The notes under the pieces were generated by a model. The model saw only the letters and a list, made by a program, of their open reading frames with translations, was not told where the DNA came from and made no database searches. This document shows positions 34,325 to 43,800 of a stretch of DNA of 64,000 nt, in pieces. The stretch is taken from contig OY829366.1 in NCBI GenBank assembly GCA_963691755.1, positions 2,728,001 through 2,792,000 of the forward strand, in the 5' to 3' direction. The translations under genes and the position numbers were made by a program. Source of the stretch: Dinoroseobacter sp013215265 (GTDB lineage Bacteria > Pseudomonadota > Alphaproteobacteria > Rhodobacterales > Rhodobacteraceae). Every line of letters begins with the position of its first letter. Within the stretch, counting starts at the first letter, position 1.

Positions 34325-35240
34325 GCAAGGATTGACGCTTAAACACCTTCGTTACTTCGAGGCACTCGCCCAGCATCGGCATTTTGGGCGTGCAGCGGAT
34401 GCCTGTGCCATTTCGCAACCCGCATTATCTATGCAAATCCGTGATTTAGAAGAAATGCTGGGGACGCCCCTCGTGGAACGTGGCTACCGGGAAGTCAGGA
34501 TGACCCAATTCGCGGATATTTTCGTTGAACGCGCCAGAGACATTCTACGGTCGGTTGACGAGTTGGGTGATCTTGCAAGGGCCTCACGCGAAAGGCTTGT
34601 CGGACGGTTGAGAATTGGCGTGATCCCGACGATTGCACCTTACCTTTTACCATCCATCATCGAAAACCTGACACGCACCTATGAGGGCCTCGATATCCAT
34701 GTCCGGGAAACACTGACGCCGCGACTGCTTGAAGAGCTGTCAGATGGTCGGATCGATACCGCGATTGTCGCGCTGCCGATCTCAGAACCGTCCCTTACTG
34801 AGATACCTCTCTTTGAGGAACGGTTTGTCCTTGTACGTCCAGACAGCGAGGCGTGCGCCCCGGTTCCGAATGCGGAAGGCCTGCGCGAAATGCGATTGCT
34901 TCTTCTCGAAGAGGGTCACTGCTTCCGGGACCAGGCATTATCGTTTTGCAGCATGCAGACGGTTCGGCCGTGGGAAGGCCTCGACGGAAGCTCTTTATCG
35001 ACGCTCGTTCAAATGGTCGGAATGGGTTTGGGCGTCACCTTGTTACCTGAAATGGCAGTGGATGTGGAAGCGCAGTCAGCAGCCGTGGACGTTGCAAACT
35101 TCGCAGAACCTCAGCCGAGCCGAACGATTGGGATAATCTGGCGCAAAACCAGCCCACTGTCAGATCAATTGATGCAGATCGCAGAGCTTGTGCGCGACGC
35201 CGGGAAGCTGAGGCGCACAAGTCAAACTGGTACCGCCTAG
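34323..35240 (+). CDS. oxyR: Peroxide-sensing LysR-family regulator OxyR
   Basis: A 305-residue LysR regulator with the N-terminal HTH (LKHLRYFEALAQHRHFGRAADACAISQPALS). The redox pair of OxyR is present: EEGHCFRDQALSFC places Cys at residues 200 and 209, equivalent to Cys199/Cys208 of E. coli OxyR. It is divergent from katG. The Shine-Dalgarno is weak. The stop overlaps the stop of the facing SDR gene by 4 bp. Confidence 0.95.
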   Translation: MQGLTLKHLRYFEALAQHRHFGRAADACAISQPALSMQIRDLEEMLGTPLVERGYREVRMTQFADIFVERARDILRSVDELGDLARASRERLVGRLRIGVIPTIAPYLLPSIIENLTRTYEGLDIHVRETLTPRLLEELSDGRIDTAIVALPISEPSLTEIPLFEERFVLVRPDSEACAPVPNAEGLREMRLLLLEEGHCFRDQALSFCSMQTVRPWEGLDGSSLSTLVQMVGMGLGVTLLPEMAVDVEAQSAAVDVANFAEPQPSRTIGIIWRKTSPLSDQLMQIAELVRDAGKLRRTSQTGTA

Positions 35241-35989
35241 CTCATCACATAATTCAGACCAAGACGCCCACCATCCACGTAGATCGTCTCGCCAGTGATA
35301 TAACTGGCTTTCTTCGAGCAGAGGAAAGCAACCACATCACCGATCTCTCGTGCCGTGCCGGACCTGCCCAGAGGCGTCCGCGACATTGCAACTTTGAACG
35401 CTTCAGGATTGGCATTCACGCCGGCCATCATTGCTGTGTCGATAGATCCCGGACCGACAGCGTTTACACGGATGTTATTTTGGGCAAGCGCCAAAGCCGC
35501 CACCTTTGTCAGCTGCATGACGCCACCCTTGGATGCGCAATACGCAGGAATAGCAGGTATGGCGACCTGCGCATTGATCGATGACATATTGACGATCGCG
35601 CCTTCAATGCCACGCTCCACCATCGTCTTTGCGGCACGCTGGGTGGCAATGAAAACGCTGCGCAGATTGACGTTGATAACCGTCTCAAAATCCTCAAGTT
35701 CATAGCTCAGAAAATCGCCAGGCATCGCAACGCCAGCATTATTGACCAGCGCCGTCACCGCCCCGTGCCGTGCTTCGATCTTGTCGAACATCGCGAGGAT
35801 CTGCGCGGGGTCAGACACATCGCATGTTAAAGCATCGAGTGCGCCCAAGCTTTCGCCGGCGTCAGTGACACCTTCTGCGTTTACGTCTGCCAAAACGACA
35901 GCCATGCCATCCTCAATAAGTGCCTCGGCGCAGGCATATCCAATGCCCTGGGCACCACCAGTGACAAGTGCGATGGGTTTGTCTGTCAT
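35237..35989 (-). CDS. SDR-family oxidoreductase
   Basis: A 250-residue classical short-chain dehydrogenase with TGGAQGIG, NNAGVA, SSINAQ and the normal YCASK catalytic motif (unlike the SDR at 7323). It has an Asp after the second strand (LADVN), which favours NAD over NADP. The substrate is not deducible: its wording is close to 3-oxoacyl-ACP reductase or sugar-alcohol dehydrogenases. No operon partners; it is divergent from the rhodanese gene by 150 bp. Confidence 0.85.
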   Translation of the reverse strand: MTDKPIALVTGGAQGIGYACAEALIEDGMAVVLADVNAEGVTDAGESLGALDALTCDVSDPAQILAMFDKIEARHGAVTALVNNAGVAMPGDFLSYELEDFETVINVNLRSVFIATQRAAKTMVERGIEGAIVNMSSINAQVAIPAIPAYCASKGGVMQLTKVAALALAQNNIRVNAVGPGSIDTAMMAGVNANPEAFKVAMSRTPLGRSGTAREIGDVVAFLCSKKASYITGETIYVDGGRLGLNYVMS

Positions 35990-36139
35990 GAAAATATCCT
36001 ATCTTATTGGACGCGGTATGCCGCACTGAGCCGATTTCCTGCACCTTGCCGGAACCGAAGGGACAAGGACAAGAGCCAAGCGCCGTATGCGCCACTGGAT
36101 ATGCTGGACTAAGCTGAGAAAACCAAGAAGGATCGACGA

Positions 36140-36544
36140 ATGACCAACCTGAAAATCTCCTCCGCACAGATGGTCGCCGATGCGCGCGAACGCATTGAAG
36201 AAGTTGAAACATCTGATCTCATCGCACAGTTGGATGATCCAAATCTCGTGGTCGTAGATATCCGTGACGTACGGGAGCGTCATCGGTCCGGCTTCATTCC
36301 AGGCAGTATTCACGCGCCTCGCGGAATGATCGAGTTTTGGATTGATCCGGATAGCCCGTATCACAAAGAAATCTTTGCCCAATCCGGCAAACGCTACGTG
36401 TTTCATTGCGCCTCCGGTTGGCGGTCTGCGCTCACGGTGGCGACCTTGCAAGACATGGGCTTCAGCGCAGCGCATTTGCGAGAAGGATTTTCAACCTGGG
36501 ACGCACAAGGCGGACCGGTGGCCTACCCCGAACCCAAAGACTGA
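36140..36544 (+). CDS. Rhodanese-like sulfurtransferase
   Basis: A 134-residue single-domain rhodanese. The catalytic Cys is in FHCASGWRSAL and the substrate-helix DVRERHRSGFIPGSIHAPRGMIEFW is typical. It moves sulfane sulfur between thiosulfate, persulfides and acceptors in the cytoplasm. AGAAGGA precedes the ATG. The next gene, 87 bp downstream on the same strand, is a persulfide-dioxygenase-like metallohydrolase, so the pair probably handles sulfide or persulfide. Confidence 0.88.
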   Translation: MTNLKISSAQMVADARERIEEVETSDLIAQLDDPNLVVVDIRDVRERHRSGFIPGSIHAPRGMIEFWIDPDSPYHKEIFAQSGKRYVFHCASGWRSALTVATLQDMGFSAAHLREGFSTWDAQGGPVAYPEPKD

Positions 36545-36631
36545 TGTGTGAAGTTTACTTGGCGTTGTGCAACCTTCCGTGCAGACTGCCCGTGTGTGAG
36601 TACCAACGTCTTCGAAAAGGAGGATGATGCG

Positions 36632-37513
36632 ATGATCCCACCAGTACACATGGACAAAAAGCCGATCGTCACAGGGTTCTTTGACGAGCAATCCAACACA
36701 GTCAGTTATATTGTTCAGGATCCCGACAGTACAGCCTGTGCAATCTACGACCCGGTTATGGAGTTCAATGCTGCCGCTGGTAGACTGACATATGACGGTG
36801 CAGACCGCCTTATTGAGTATATCCGAAACAACGGGCTGACACTTGAATGGATCATCGAAACCCACGTTCACGCTGACCATCTTTCTGGAGCGCCCTACAT
36901 TCAAGACAAAATCGGTGGCAAGATTGGCATCGGTGAGATGGTGCTCATCGTTCAGGACACCTTTGGAAAGATCTTCAACGAGGGGACCGAATTTCAGCGC
37001 GACGGCTCGCAATTTGATGCCTTGTTTAGAGATGGTGATACCTACGAGATCGGTTACCTACCCGCATTTGCCCTACATACCCCTGGACACACACCAGCAT
37101 GCATGGTGCACGTCGTCGGTGATGCAGCCTTTGCGGGCGATACGCTCTTTATGCCTGATGGAGGGTCAGCGCGCGCGGATTTCCCAGGCGGAGATGCGGG
37201 CGAGCTTTATGATTCCATCCAGCGCATTCTAAGATTGCCCGAGGAAATGCGCCTTTTCATTTGCCATGACTACGGTCCCGGCGGACGTGCAATCGCTTGG
37301 GAAACCACTGTAGGCGAGCAAAAAGCCGCAAACATCCACGTCGGTGGCGGCAAAACACGCGAGGACTTTATCAAGTTCAGAACAGAGCGGGACGCACAAC
37401 TTGCGATGCCCTCGCTGATCATCCCATCATTGCAGGTGAACATGCGCGCGGGAGAGGTTCCAGCCGACAAAGACGGCAACCTGGTTTTGAAAGTGCCCGT
37501 AAACAAGCTCTGA
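36632..37513 (+). CDS. MBL-fold metallohydrolase, persulfide dioxygenase-like (Blh/ETHE1 type)
   Basis: A 293-residue metallo-beta-lactamase-fold protein with metal ligands THVHADHLSG, HTPGHTPACMV and FAGDTLFMPD, plus a late His in ICHDYGPGG. The length and the FFDEQSNTVSYIVQDPDS start match the Blh group found beside rhodaneses and the BigR sulfide regulator. The start at 36632 is fixed by AAGGAGG eight bases upstream. The predicted reaction is oxidation of glutathione persulfide to sulfite. No BigR-type regulator is visible next to it. Confidence 0.85.
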   Translation: MIPPVHMDKKPIVTGFFDEQSNTVSYIVQDPDSTACAIYDPVMEFNAAAGRLTYDGADRLIEYIRNNGLTLEWIIETHVHADHLSGAPYIQDKIGGKIGIGEMVLIVQDTFGKIFNEGTEFQRDGSQFDALFRDGDTYEIGYLPAFALHTPGHTPACMVHVVGDAAFAGDTLFMPDGGSARADFPGGDAGELYDSIQRILRLPEEMRLFICHDYGPGGRAIAWETTVGEQKAANIHVGGGKTREDFIKFRTERDAQLAMPSLIIPSLQVNMRAGEVPADKDGNLVLKVPVNKL

Positions 37514-37686
37514 AGTCTTTTGGGATCAAATCAACCTTCTGTTCCTGCGCTGCAGCCAATCATCACAGAGACTGCGATTGTTGCCTGTTGCAAAGCCAAT
37601 CCGGCACAATATTAGACTCAAATTTGACGTATTTTACGAAAGCCTCGACTGTGCCCGCAGGGGTCCGTGCTTAAGCTTGGTGTGAT

Positions 37687-40113
37687 ATGAAATCGACACT
37701 CATGACGCAGGCGACGAACCTGCAATTCCCTGCGACATCTTCGCAAACACGCTTCTATTTCCTTGAACAAGCGAATGCAGATTTCAACGGAAACAACCTT
37801 GCTATTCAGTGGGAGCTGGTTGGCAATTTTAGCAACGAAAGTGTCGAGCGCGCGTTGCAAACTGTCATCGCGCGCCACGAAATTCTGCGCACCCGGCTCG
37901 TTGAACGCGATGGCGAGATTTTTCAGCAAGTCATTGATCATGTTCCATTTCGGCTGGGCGTCATTGAGCTGCGAAATCTACCACAAACCGAACAGCAGAC
38001 GCGCATCAAAAGTATCGCACGCAAACTTTCAGCTGATCGATTTGACCTTACCAAGCCATGTCCGCTTCGCGTAACGCTTTTGCGATTTGCCCCTGATCGT
38101 GCGACGTTGCTGATCGCAGTGCACCACGCTGTGTTCGACGGGTACTCGATCAAAGTCATGGGCCGGGAACTTGGCGAATTGGTTGCTGCCGCAGAGGAAA
38201 GACGCAAAGCCAACCTGCCAGAGCTAGAGCTGCAATACGGAGATTATGCCAACTGGCAAGCCGCGTGCGCAGACGCAGATGCCCGGACAATCTCGGAAGA
38301 GTTCTGGCGAAAAACATTGTCAGATGCACCATATTTTGAGGTGCCAGCCAACCACGCGCCGACACCCCTGACGGGACGCAATGGGCAACGCATTGATGTA
38401 CGGCTTCCAAAGTCGTTTCACACCAGACTTCAGGCCGCTGCAAAAGAACTTGAACAATCCCGGTTCAGCATTGGGGCCGCCGCGATGGCGATCGCGTTGC
38501 ACCGACTGACCGGACAGTTCGATTTGTCCTTTGCTACGCCGGTGGTCGGCCGTGACGCGCCTGAATTGGAGACACTGATTGGGGCGTTCATCAATCCACT
38601 TGTCCTGCGATTGCCACTTGGCAAAACCAGTGACGTTTCAGGCGCGCTGAATGTGGCAAAAACAGTAGTACAATCAGCGCTGGAACATTCCGATCACCCG
38701 TTTGACGACATCGTTCGCGCACTTGGCCAGCGACCAAATCCGAACCGAACTCCATTGGTTTCAATCTTGTTCGGCCTGCAAACTGTATTCTTGGAAGAAC
38801 AGGACTATGGACCGATTTCATTGGTCTCGATCCCGTCTGCAACGCCCGGGATTACCCATGATCTAAGCGTCCAGATCACTGGTCGCGAGGCCGGATGGCA
38901 ACTCATGATCGACTTCGACGCCGACCGTTTTGAGCCGGAAACAATTCAAACGCTCGCTGACACACTCTTGCAGGCTTTTGAGGATGTTTTCGACGCGCGC
39001 GAAACAACGCTCACCACTGGTGAAGCGATACTGGCACCTATTCCTGAAGCGCTTAATAACATTGAAGATAAAACCGACAATTGCTCTGAAACCGAAACCA
39101 AATCCCGTCTTGCAGATGTGTGGAGCGACCTGCTCGATCTTCCCTCAGATAAATGCGACGCAGATTTTTTCGATCTTGGCGGACACTCCTTACTAGCCCT
39201 CAAGCTTCTTACACGCGTCCAGGATAAATTTGGTGTAAGGCCGAGCATCGCTGAATTTTTGGCAAGCCCCACGCTGACCGGTTTGGCTAACATCATTGAA
39301 ACGCGCTCAGTAGCGCGCACAGGGGACGCTGAACCCTCTTGGATCGCCACACATCTTAGCCCTGGCCCCGAGGGCTCTCCAGTCATCGTGACCGTGAACC
39401 AACCTTTTCTGTATTATGGGCTGCCGCGCCACGCGGAAGCAGGGGTCATTTCGCTGCAATTGGCAGATCATGTCGAGATCCCTGAAGCCGAAAACATGGT
39501 ATCACTGTGCCGTGAAGCCGCCAATTTGATCAATGAACAGGTGTGTAAGTGGCCCTTGGTCGTACTGGGAAATTGTGTCGACGGTGTCATGGCGCGTGCG
39601 ATCGCGGAACACTTAAGCGACCCTCCGTTGCTTGTTCTGGTAGATGCTTGGGCACCACGCGCGGCAGAAGAATTGACATCATTTCAAGTTCAAACGCGGA
39701 GATGGGCGCGTCGATTGAAGCGCTGGTATCAACACGGACGCATGAAGGCGCGCGGACACCTTTCATGGGTAGAGTTTTTCGCAAAGTTCCGACCACTTGC
39801 AGTCGTCCTCAAGGCATCTGGAAAAATTGAAGCCGTTTCTGAAGACATCCTTCGGGAAGAGCGCAACAACGTCAGATTGCACGCTACCTTTCAGTCGATT
39901 GAGCTTCCTGCGTATCGCGGCGAAGCCATTCTTTTCCGGACCTCCGCGCAGCAGCGCGATGCAAGGTCCCGGATGTTTGGCTGGAAAGGTAAACTTTCAT
40001 CAGATACGCCAATCTTTGAACTCGACGGATGGCACGAAGATGCGCTTAGAGGTGACGCGATATCGGGTCTAACCGATGTTTTGAATGCACGTCTCAGGCG
40101 CTTACGCAGCTAG
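37687..40113 (+). CDS. NRPS protein with condensation, carrier and Cys-type thioesterase domains (C-PCP-TE), no adenylation domain
   Basis: An 808-residue NRPS component. The condensation domain spans about residues 12-450, with HHAVFDG at 146-152 (second His and Asp intact). The carrier domain is about 470-540, with Ser501 in DLGGHSLLAL as phosphopantetheine site. The thioesterase-like domain covers 560-800: its nucleophile region reads VVLGNCVDGVM, with Cys630 where most type I thioesterases have Ser; Asp653 (LVDAW) and His783 (LDGWHED) would complete the triad. There is no adenylation domain, so its carrier must be charged by another protein, possibly the A domain of the facing megasynthase. 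The start has only a weak ribosome-binding site; the 173-bp gap before it should hold the promoter. The PPTase gene overlaps its 3' end. Confidence 0.88.
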   Translation: MKSTLMTQATNLQFPATSSQTRFYFLEQANADFNGNNLAIQWELVGNFSNESVERALQTVIARHEILRTRLVERDGEIFQQVIDHVPFRLGVIELRNLPQTEQQTRIKSIARKLSADRFDLTKPCPLRVTLLRFAPDRATLLIAVHHAVFDGYSIKVMGRELGELVAAAEERRKANLPELELQYGDYANWQAACADADARTISEEFWRKTLSDAPYFEVPANHAPTPLTGRNGQRIDVRLPKSFHTRLQAAAKELEQSRFSIGAAAMAIALHRLTGQFDLSFATPVVGRDAPELETLIGAFINPLVLRLPLGKTSDVSGALNVAKTVVQSALEHSDHPFDDIVRALGQRPNPNRTPLVSILFGLQTVFLEEQDYGPISLVSIPSATPGITHDLSVQITGREAGWQLMIDFDADRFEPETIQTLADTLLQAFEDVFDARETTLTTGEAILAPIPEALNNIEDKTDNCSETETKSRLADVWSDLLDLPSDKCDADFFDLGGHSLLALKLLTRVQDKFGVRPSIAEFLASPTLTGLANIIETRSVARTGDAEPSWIATHLSPGPEGSPVIVTVNQPFLYYGLPRHAEAGVISLQLADHVEIPEAENMVSLCREAANLINEQVCKWPLVVLGNCVDGVMARAIAEHLSDPPLLVLVDAWAPRAAEELTSFQVQTRRWARRLKRWYQHGRMKARGHLSWVEFFAKFRPLAVVLKASGKIEAVSEDILREERNNVRLHATFQSIELPAYRGEAILFRTSAQQRDARSRMFGWKGKLSSDTPIFELDGWHEDALRGDAISGLTDVLNARLRRLRS

Positions 40114-40867
40114 ACAGACTGTGGAGGCTGGCCCACTGTCGTTGCGCAGCTCGCTCAGGACACAAGCAGTGATAGAACTCGATCTTTGGTACTGGTCACT
40201 GGATTTGGCAAACCCTGTAAATACGGATGCGCGTTTTCAGGACTACCTGAGCTCTGATGAAAAAGAGCGTGCAAATCGGTTCGTCAAACCCCGCGACAAA
40301 GAACGCTTTATCCGCGGCCGCGGTCGAATGCGCGAAATACTTGCGGGCTACTTAAACCGCGACGCGTCTACGCTGCAGTTTGACATAACCGGAAACGGGA
40401 AGCCCGTTCTCGCAGATGGCCCTGCCTTCAACCTCTCACATTCAGGTGGTTGGGCCGCATTGGTGGTCGCTGAAGTCCCGGATGACCTTTTATTGGGAAT
40501 CGATATCGAAGCCTACCGTCCGGTTGAACAAGGGATCGCCACGCGCGTTTTTTCAAAAGCTGAGCAGTCAGATCTTGACGAAATGCCGAAGCACATGTGG
40601 GAATTGGGATTTTTCCGGGGATGGACGCGCAAGGAAGCCATCATCAAGGCAACCGCGCAAGGCTTCTCTGCGGATCTTTCAAGCTTTGATGTTTCCCTTA
40701 GCCAAACCGCCAAAGTTCTGCGTGCCGATCCTCCGCTGCCAAGCCCAGAGAGATGGCACATGCTGGACCTCAATCTTCCGCAAACCTTCGCCGGAGCAGT
40801 GGTAGGTGTTACGGAAGGCGAGAAACTCGCCCTCCGCAACGTCGTTGGTCAGATCGAGGTTTACTGA
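40085..40867 (+). CDS. 4'-phosphopantetheinyl transferase (Sfp type)
   Basis: A protein of up to 260 residues that attaches phosphopantetheine from CoA to carrier-protein serines. The Sfp motifs are visible: RFIRGRGRMREILAGYL, FNLSHSGGWAALV, LGIDIEAYRPV (magnesium-binding Asp/Glu) and WTRKEAIIKATAQGFS. The ATG at 40085 overlaps the upstream gene by 29 bp and lacks a good ribosome-binding site; a GTG at 40169 (VIELDLWYW) with AGGA upstream fits homologs better and may be the true start. It should activate all four carrier domains of this locus. Its stop lies 5 bp from the stop of the facing megasynthase. Confidence 0.9.
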   Translation: MHVSGAYAARQTVEAGPLSLRSSLRTQAVIELDLWYWSLDLANPVNTDARFQDYLSSDEKERANRFVKPRDKERFIRGRGRMREILAGYLNRDASTLQFDITGNGKPVLADGPAFNLSHSGGWAALVVAEVPDDLLLGIDIEAYRPVEQGIATRVFSKAEQSDLDEMPKHMWELGFFRGWTRKEAIIKATAQGFSADLSSFDVSLSQTAKVLRADPPLPSPERWHMLDLNLPQTFAGAVVGVTEGEKLALRNVVGQIEVY

Positions 40868-40872
40868 CCGAC

Positions 40873-43800
40873 TCAGGTGCCGGTTCGAGGCGTCCGTGTG
40901 AAATCTTTCAACGATGGGCGTTTCGGCTTGTTGGGCTTGGCGGCATCAATATGCGCAGCAAGCGCACGCACGCTTGGGTTTGCAAACACATCGCGCGCTT
41001 CGATTTCAAATCCAGCCTCCATTAAGCGCGCCGCAAGGCGGAATATCCCAAGACTGTCAGTTCCCAATTGGAACAGCGTTGCTGTGACGCTGGTATTTTC
41101 CAGTCCAAGAACCGTACCCCATATCGCGGCTATCTTGGTCTCCGTCTCACCAGAAGGAAGATCCACGGCCTTTTTCGGAGCGGAGCCTTCCGTCCTAAGC
41201 GATGGCAAAGCCTTGCGGTCGAGCTTACCATTCGTGGTTTGTGGCAATGCTTCAACCACAGACCATGCGGTCGGCACCATGTAGTCTGGAAGCTGGTCTG
41301 CAAGGCTACGTTTCAGCATGTCCTGGTCAAGGTCTTCGTTATTTTGGGGAACGACATAAGCCGCGAGCTGGTCGATCCCTGAGCTACCTTTCGCTAGGGC
41401 AACTGCAGCTGCCGACACAGATGGATGGGCACGCAGTCGCGCTTCTATTTCTCCAAGCTCGATGCGGAAACCGCGCAGCTTGATCTGTCCATCCCGACGT
41501 CCAAGTAAACGAAGATGACCATCAGCTTCACGGATGGCGAGATCGCCCGTTTTGTAAAGCCGTGTGTGTTGCCCCGCGATCTTCACGTCTCTGAAGGCAG
41601 AAGCCGTCAGGTCAGGCTGACCGAGATATCCCAGGGCCAATCCATCACCTCCAATGTTCAGCTCACCTACCTGTCCCGGCACGCAAAGCTGATCATTGGC
41701 ATCCAGAACATGAAGCTGGGTGTTTGCAATGGGCGCTCCAATCGTAACGGGCTGTCCAAGTTGGAGTCGTTGCACAGATGACCAGATTGTCGTTTCGGTT
41801 GGCCCGTACATGTTCCAGAGATCGACACCCCCTTTCAGCAATCCCTCCGCCAGATCGGCGGCGATAGGCTCACCCCCAGCAAGCAACTTGAGACCCGGTT
41901 TAAGGGATAATCCCGCCTCAAGCAGCATGGCCCACAATGTTGGCGTGGCCTGCATCACAGTGATATCGCCAGCTTCAAGACGCTCGACCAGACGGAACCC
42001 ATCTAGCACGTCTTCTCGTGTCGCGATTTCAACCTGCGCGCCCACCGTTAGCGGAAGGAACAGTTCCAATACCGCGATGTCGAAGGACACTGTGGTGACG
42101 CTGAGCAGTTTATCCGCTGCAGTAAGCCCAGGTTGCCGCGCCATACTCAGAAGGAAATTGACAACCGCAGAGTGCGGGATCTCCACGCCTTTTGGAGTGC
42201 CCGTCGACCCAGATGTGAAAATCACATAGGCCGCCTGATCCCCTGAAATATCGGCAGAATGCGGAGTGACACCCGAAGCCGCCTTTGATGGATCGATTGC
42301 GATACAATCGGAAGAAAGCGTTAAGTCCACCCCTGCCGTTTCAGGACATAAAACGGCCTTTGCTTCAGCCGTCTTGAGCACTGTTCGTTGACGTTCAACT
42401 GGCTGCGAGGGATCTAATGGAACGTATGTGTGGCCCGCTTTGAGAACACCCAGCAACCCGACCAGCAATTCCGTGTCCCGTGGCAATGCAACGCCAATGC
42501 GCTGTCCCCTGCCTGAAACTTGGCTCTGAATATGGGACGCAACAGAATCTGACCGCTCAGCGAGTTCGCGGTAGGTCAGCGACCTGTCACTGCCAGTGAC
42601 AGCGATCTGGTCTGGGGACTTTTCCACCTGTGCAGAGATCAAGTCATGCACGGTCATTTGTCTGTCAAAGTCCATCTCGGTCGCATTGAACTGATGCGCG
42701 AACGCTTTCTCTTCCTCGGCACTAAGCAGAGGTAAGTTTTTTATCGGTGTTGCCGGGCTCTCGCAGATTGCTTCAAGGACCGAACCGAGATGCTGCGCCC
42801 AGCGCGCGACGGTCGATCCATCAAATAAGTCTGCGTTGTGGTCCACTTCGATCCTCAGACCTTTCGGTCCTTCGACGCAATTGAAAAACAGGTCGTAGTT
42901 CACCCCTGCTTTTGGATTGCCTCGCATTTCGGCCTCGGCGGTTCCAAGCTTCAGGTTTTCGGCAACACGCTCGAGGTTATATTGTACTTCGCTGATTGGC
43001 AGCCGGTTCAGATGGCGCGGCACATTCAGGTCACGCACCATCGTCCCGAGCGTATATGCACTGTGATCCTGCGCCGCCATAACGGCGTCCGCCGCGCGTT
43101 TGACGTGATCGCCGACAGCTTCCTCAAGATCGAAATCGGCGCGAATGGGTAGGAAGTTGACGAGGTGTCCGACGAGGGATTGATCATCAAGCTGTGCCTG
43201 TCCGCCCATGGGGGTACAAAGCACCACCTCTTGCGATCCCGCGATACGCCCAAGAGTGATCTGAAGCCCCGCAAGAACGGTTGAATAGAGCGTCGCACCA
43301 AGCTTGCCACCGGCCTTCTTCAGGCGCGCAATCCTGTCCGCAGGAATGTCGATGCTGACCGTATTTCCATTGAAACTGCGCTGCGCAGTCCGGGGCCGAT
43401 CGGTCGGCAGGTCGGGAAGATCGGGCACATTCGACAAAATGTCTGCCCAGTAATCGCGTGTTTCCTGCGTTGCCGTACGGGTGGTGTCCGATTGCGCATA
43501 GGCTGCGAAAGACGGCGCCGCCGCGAGATCCGGGTCAGATTGACTGATGCGCGCACTGTAGATCGCCGCGAGGTCGTTAATGACTGTGTTGAAAGACCAG
43601 CCATCACAAACGATGTGATGTGCTGTAAGGACAAACACATGTTTGTCGTCTGTGAGCCTGACCAAGGTCGCGCGGATCGGAGGACCGGAGATGAGGTCGA
43701 CAGGCCGATGGGCGTCTTTCGAGAGGAATGCACTCAGGGCCTTATCTACATTCGCTTCACCTCGCAGATCTATGATCTCTGGCGTTGCTGCACTGTCTTT

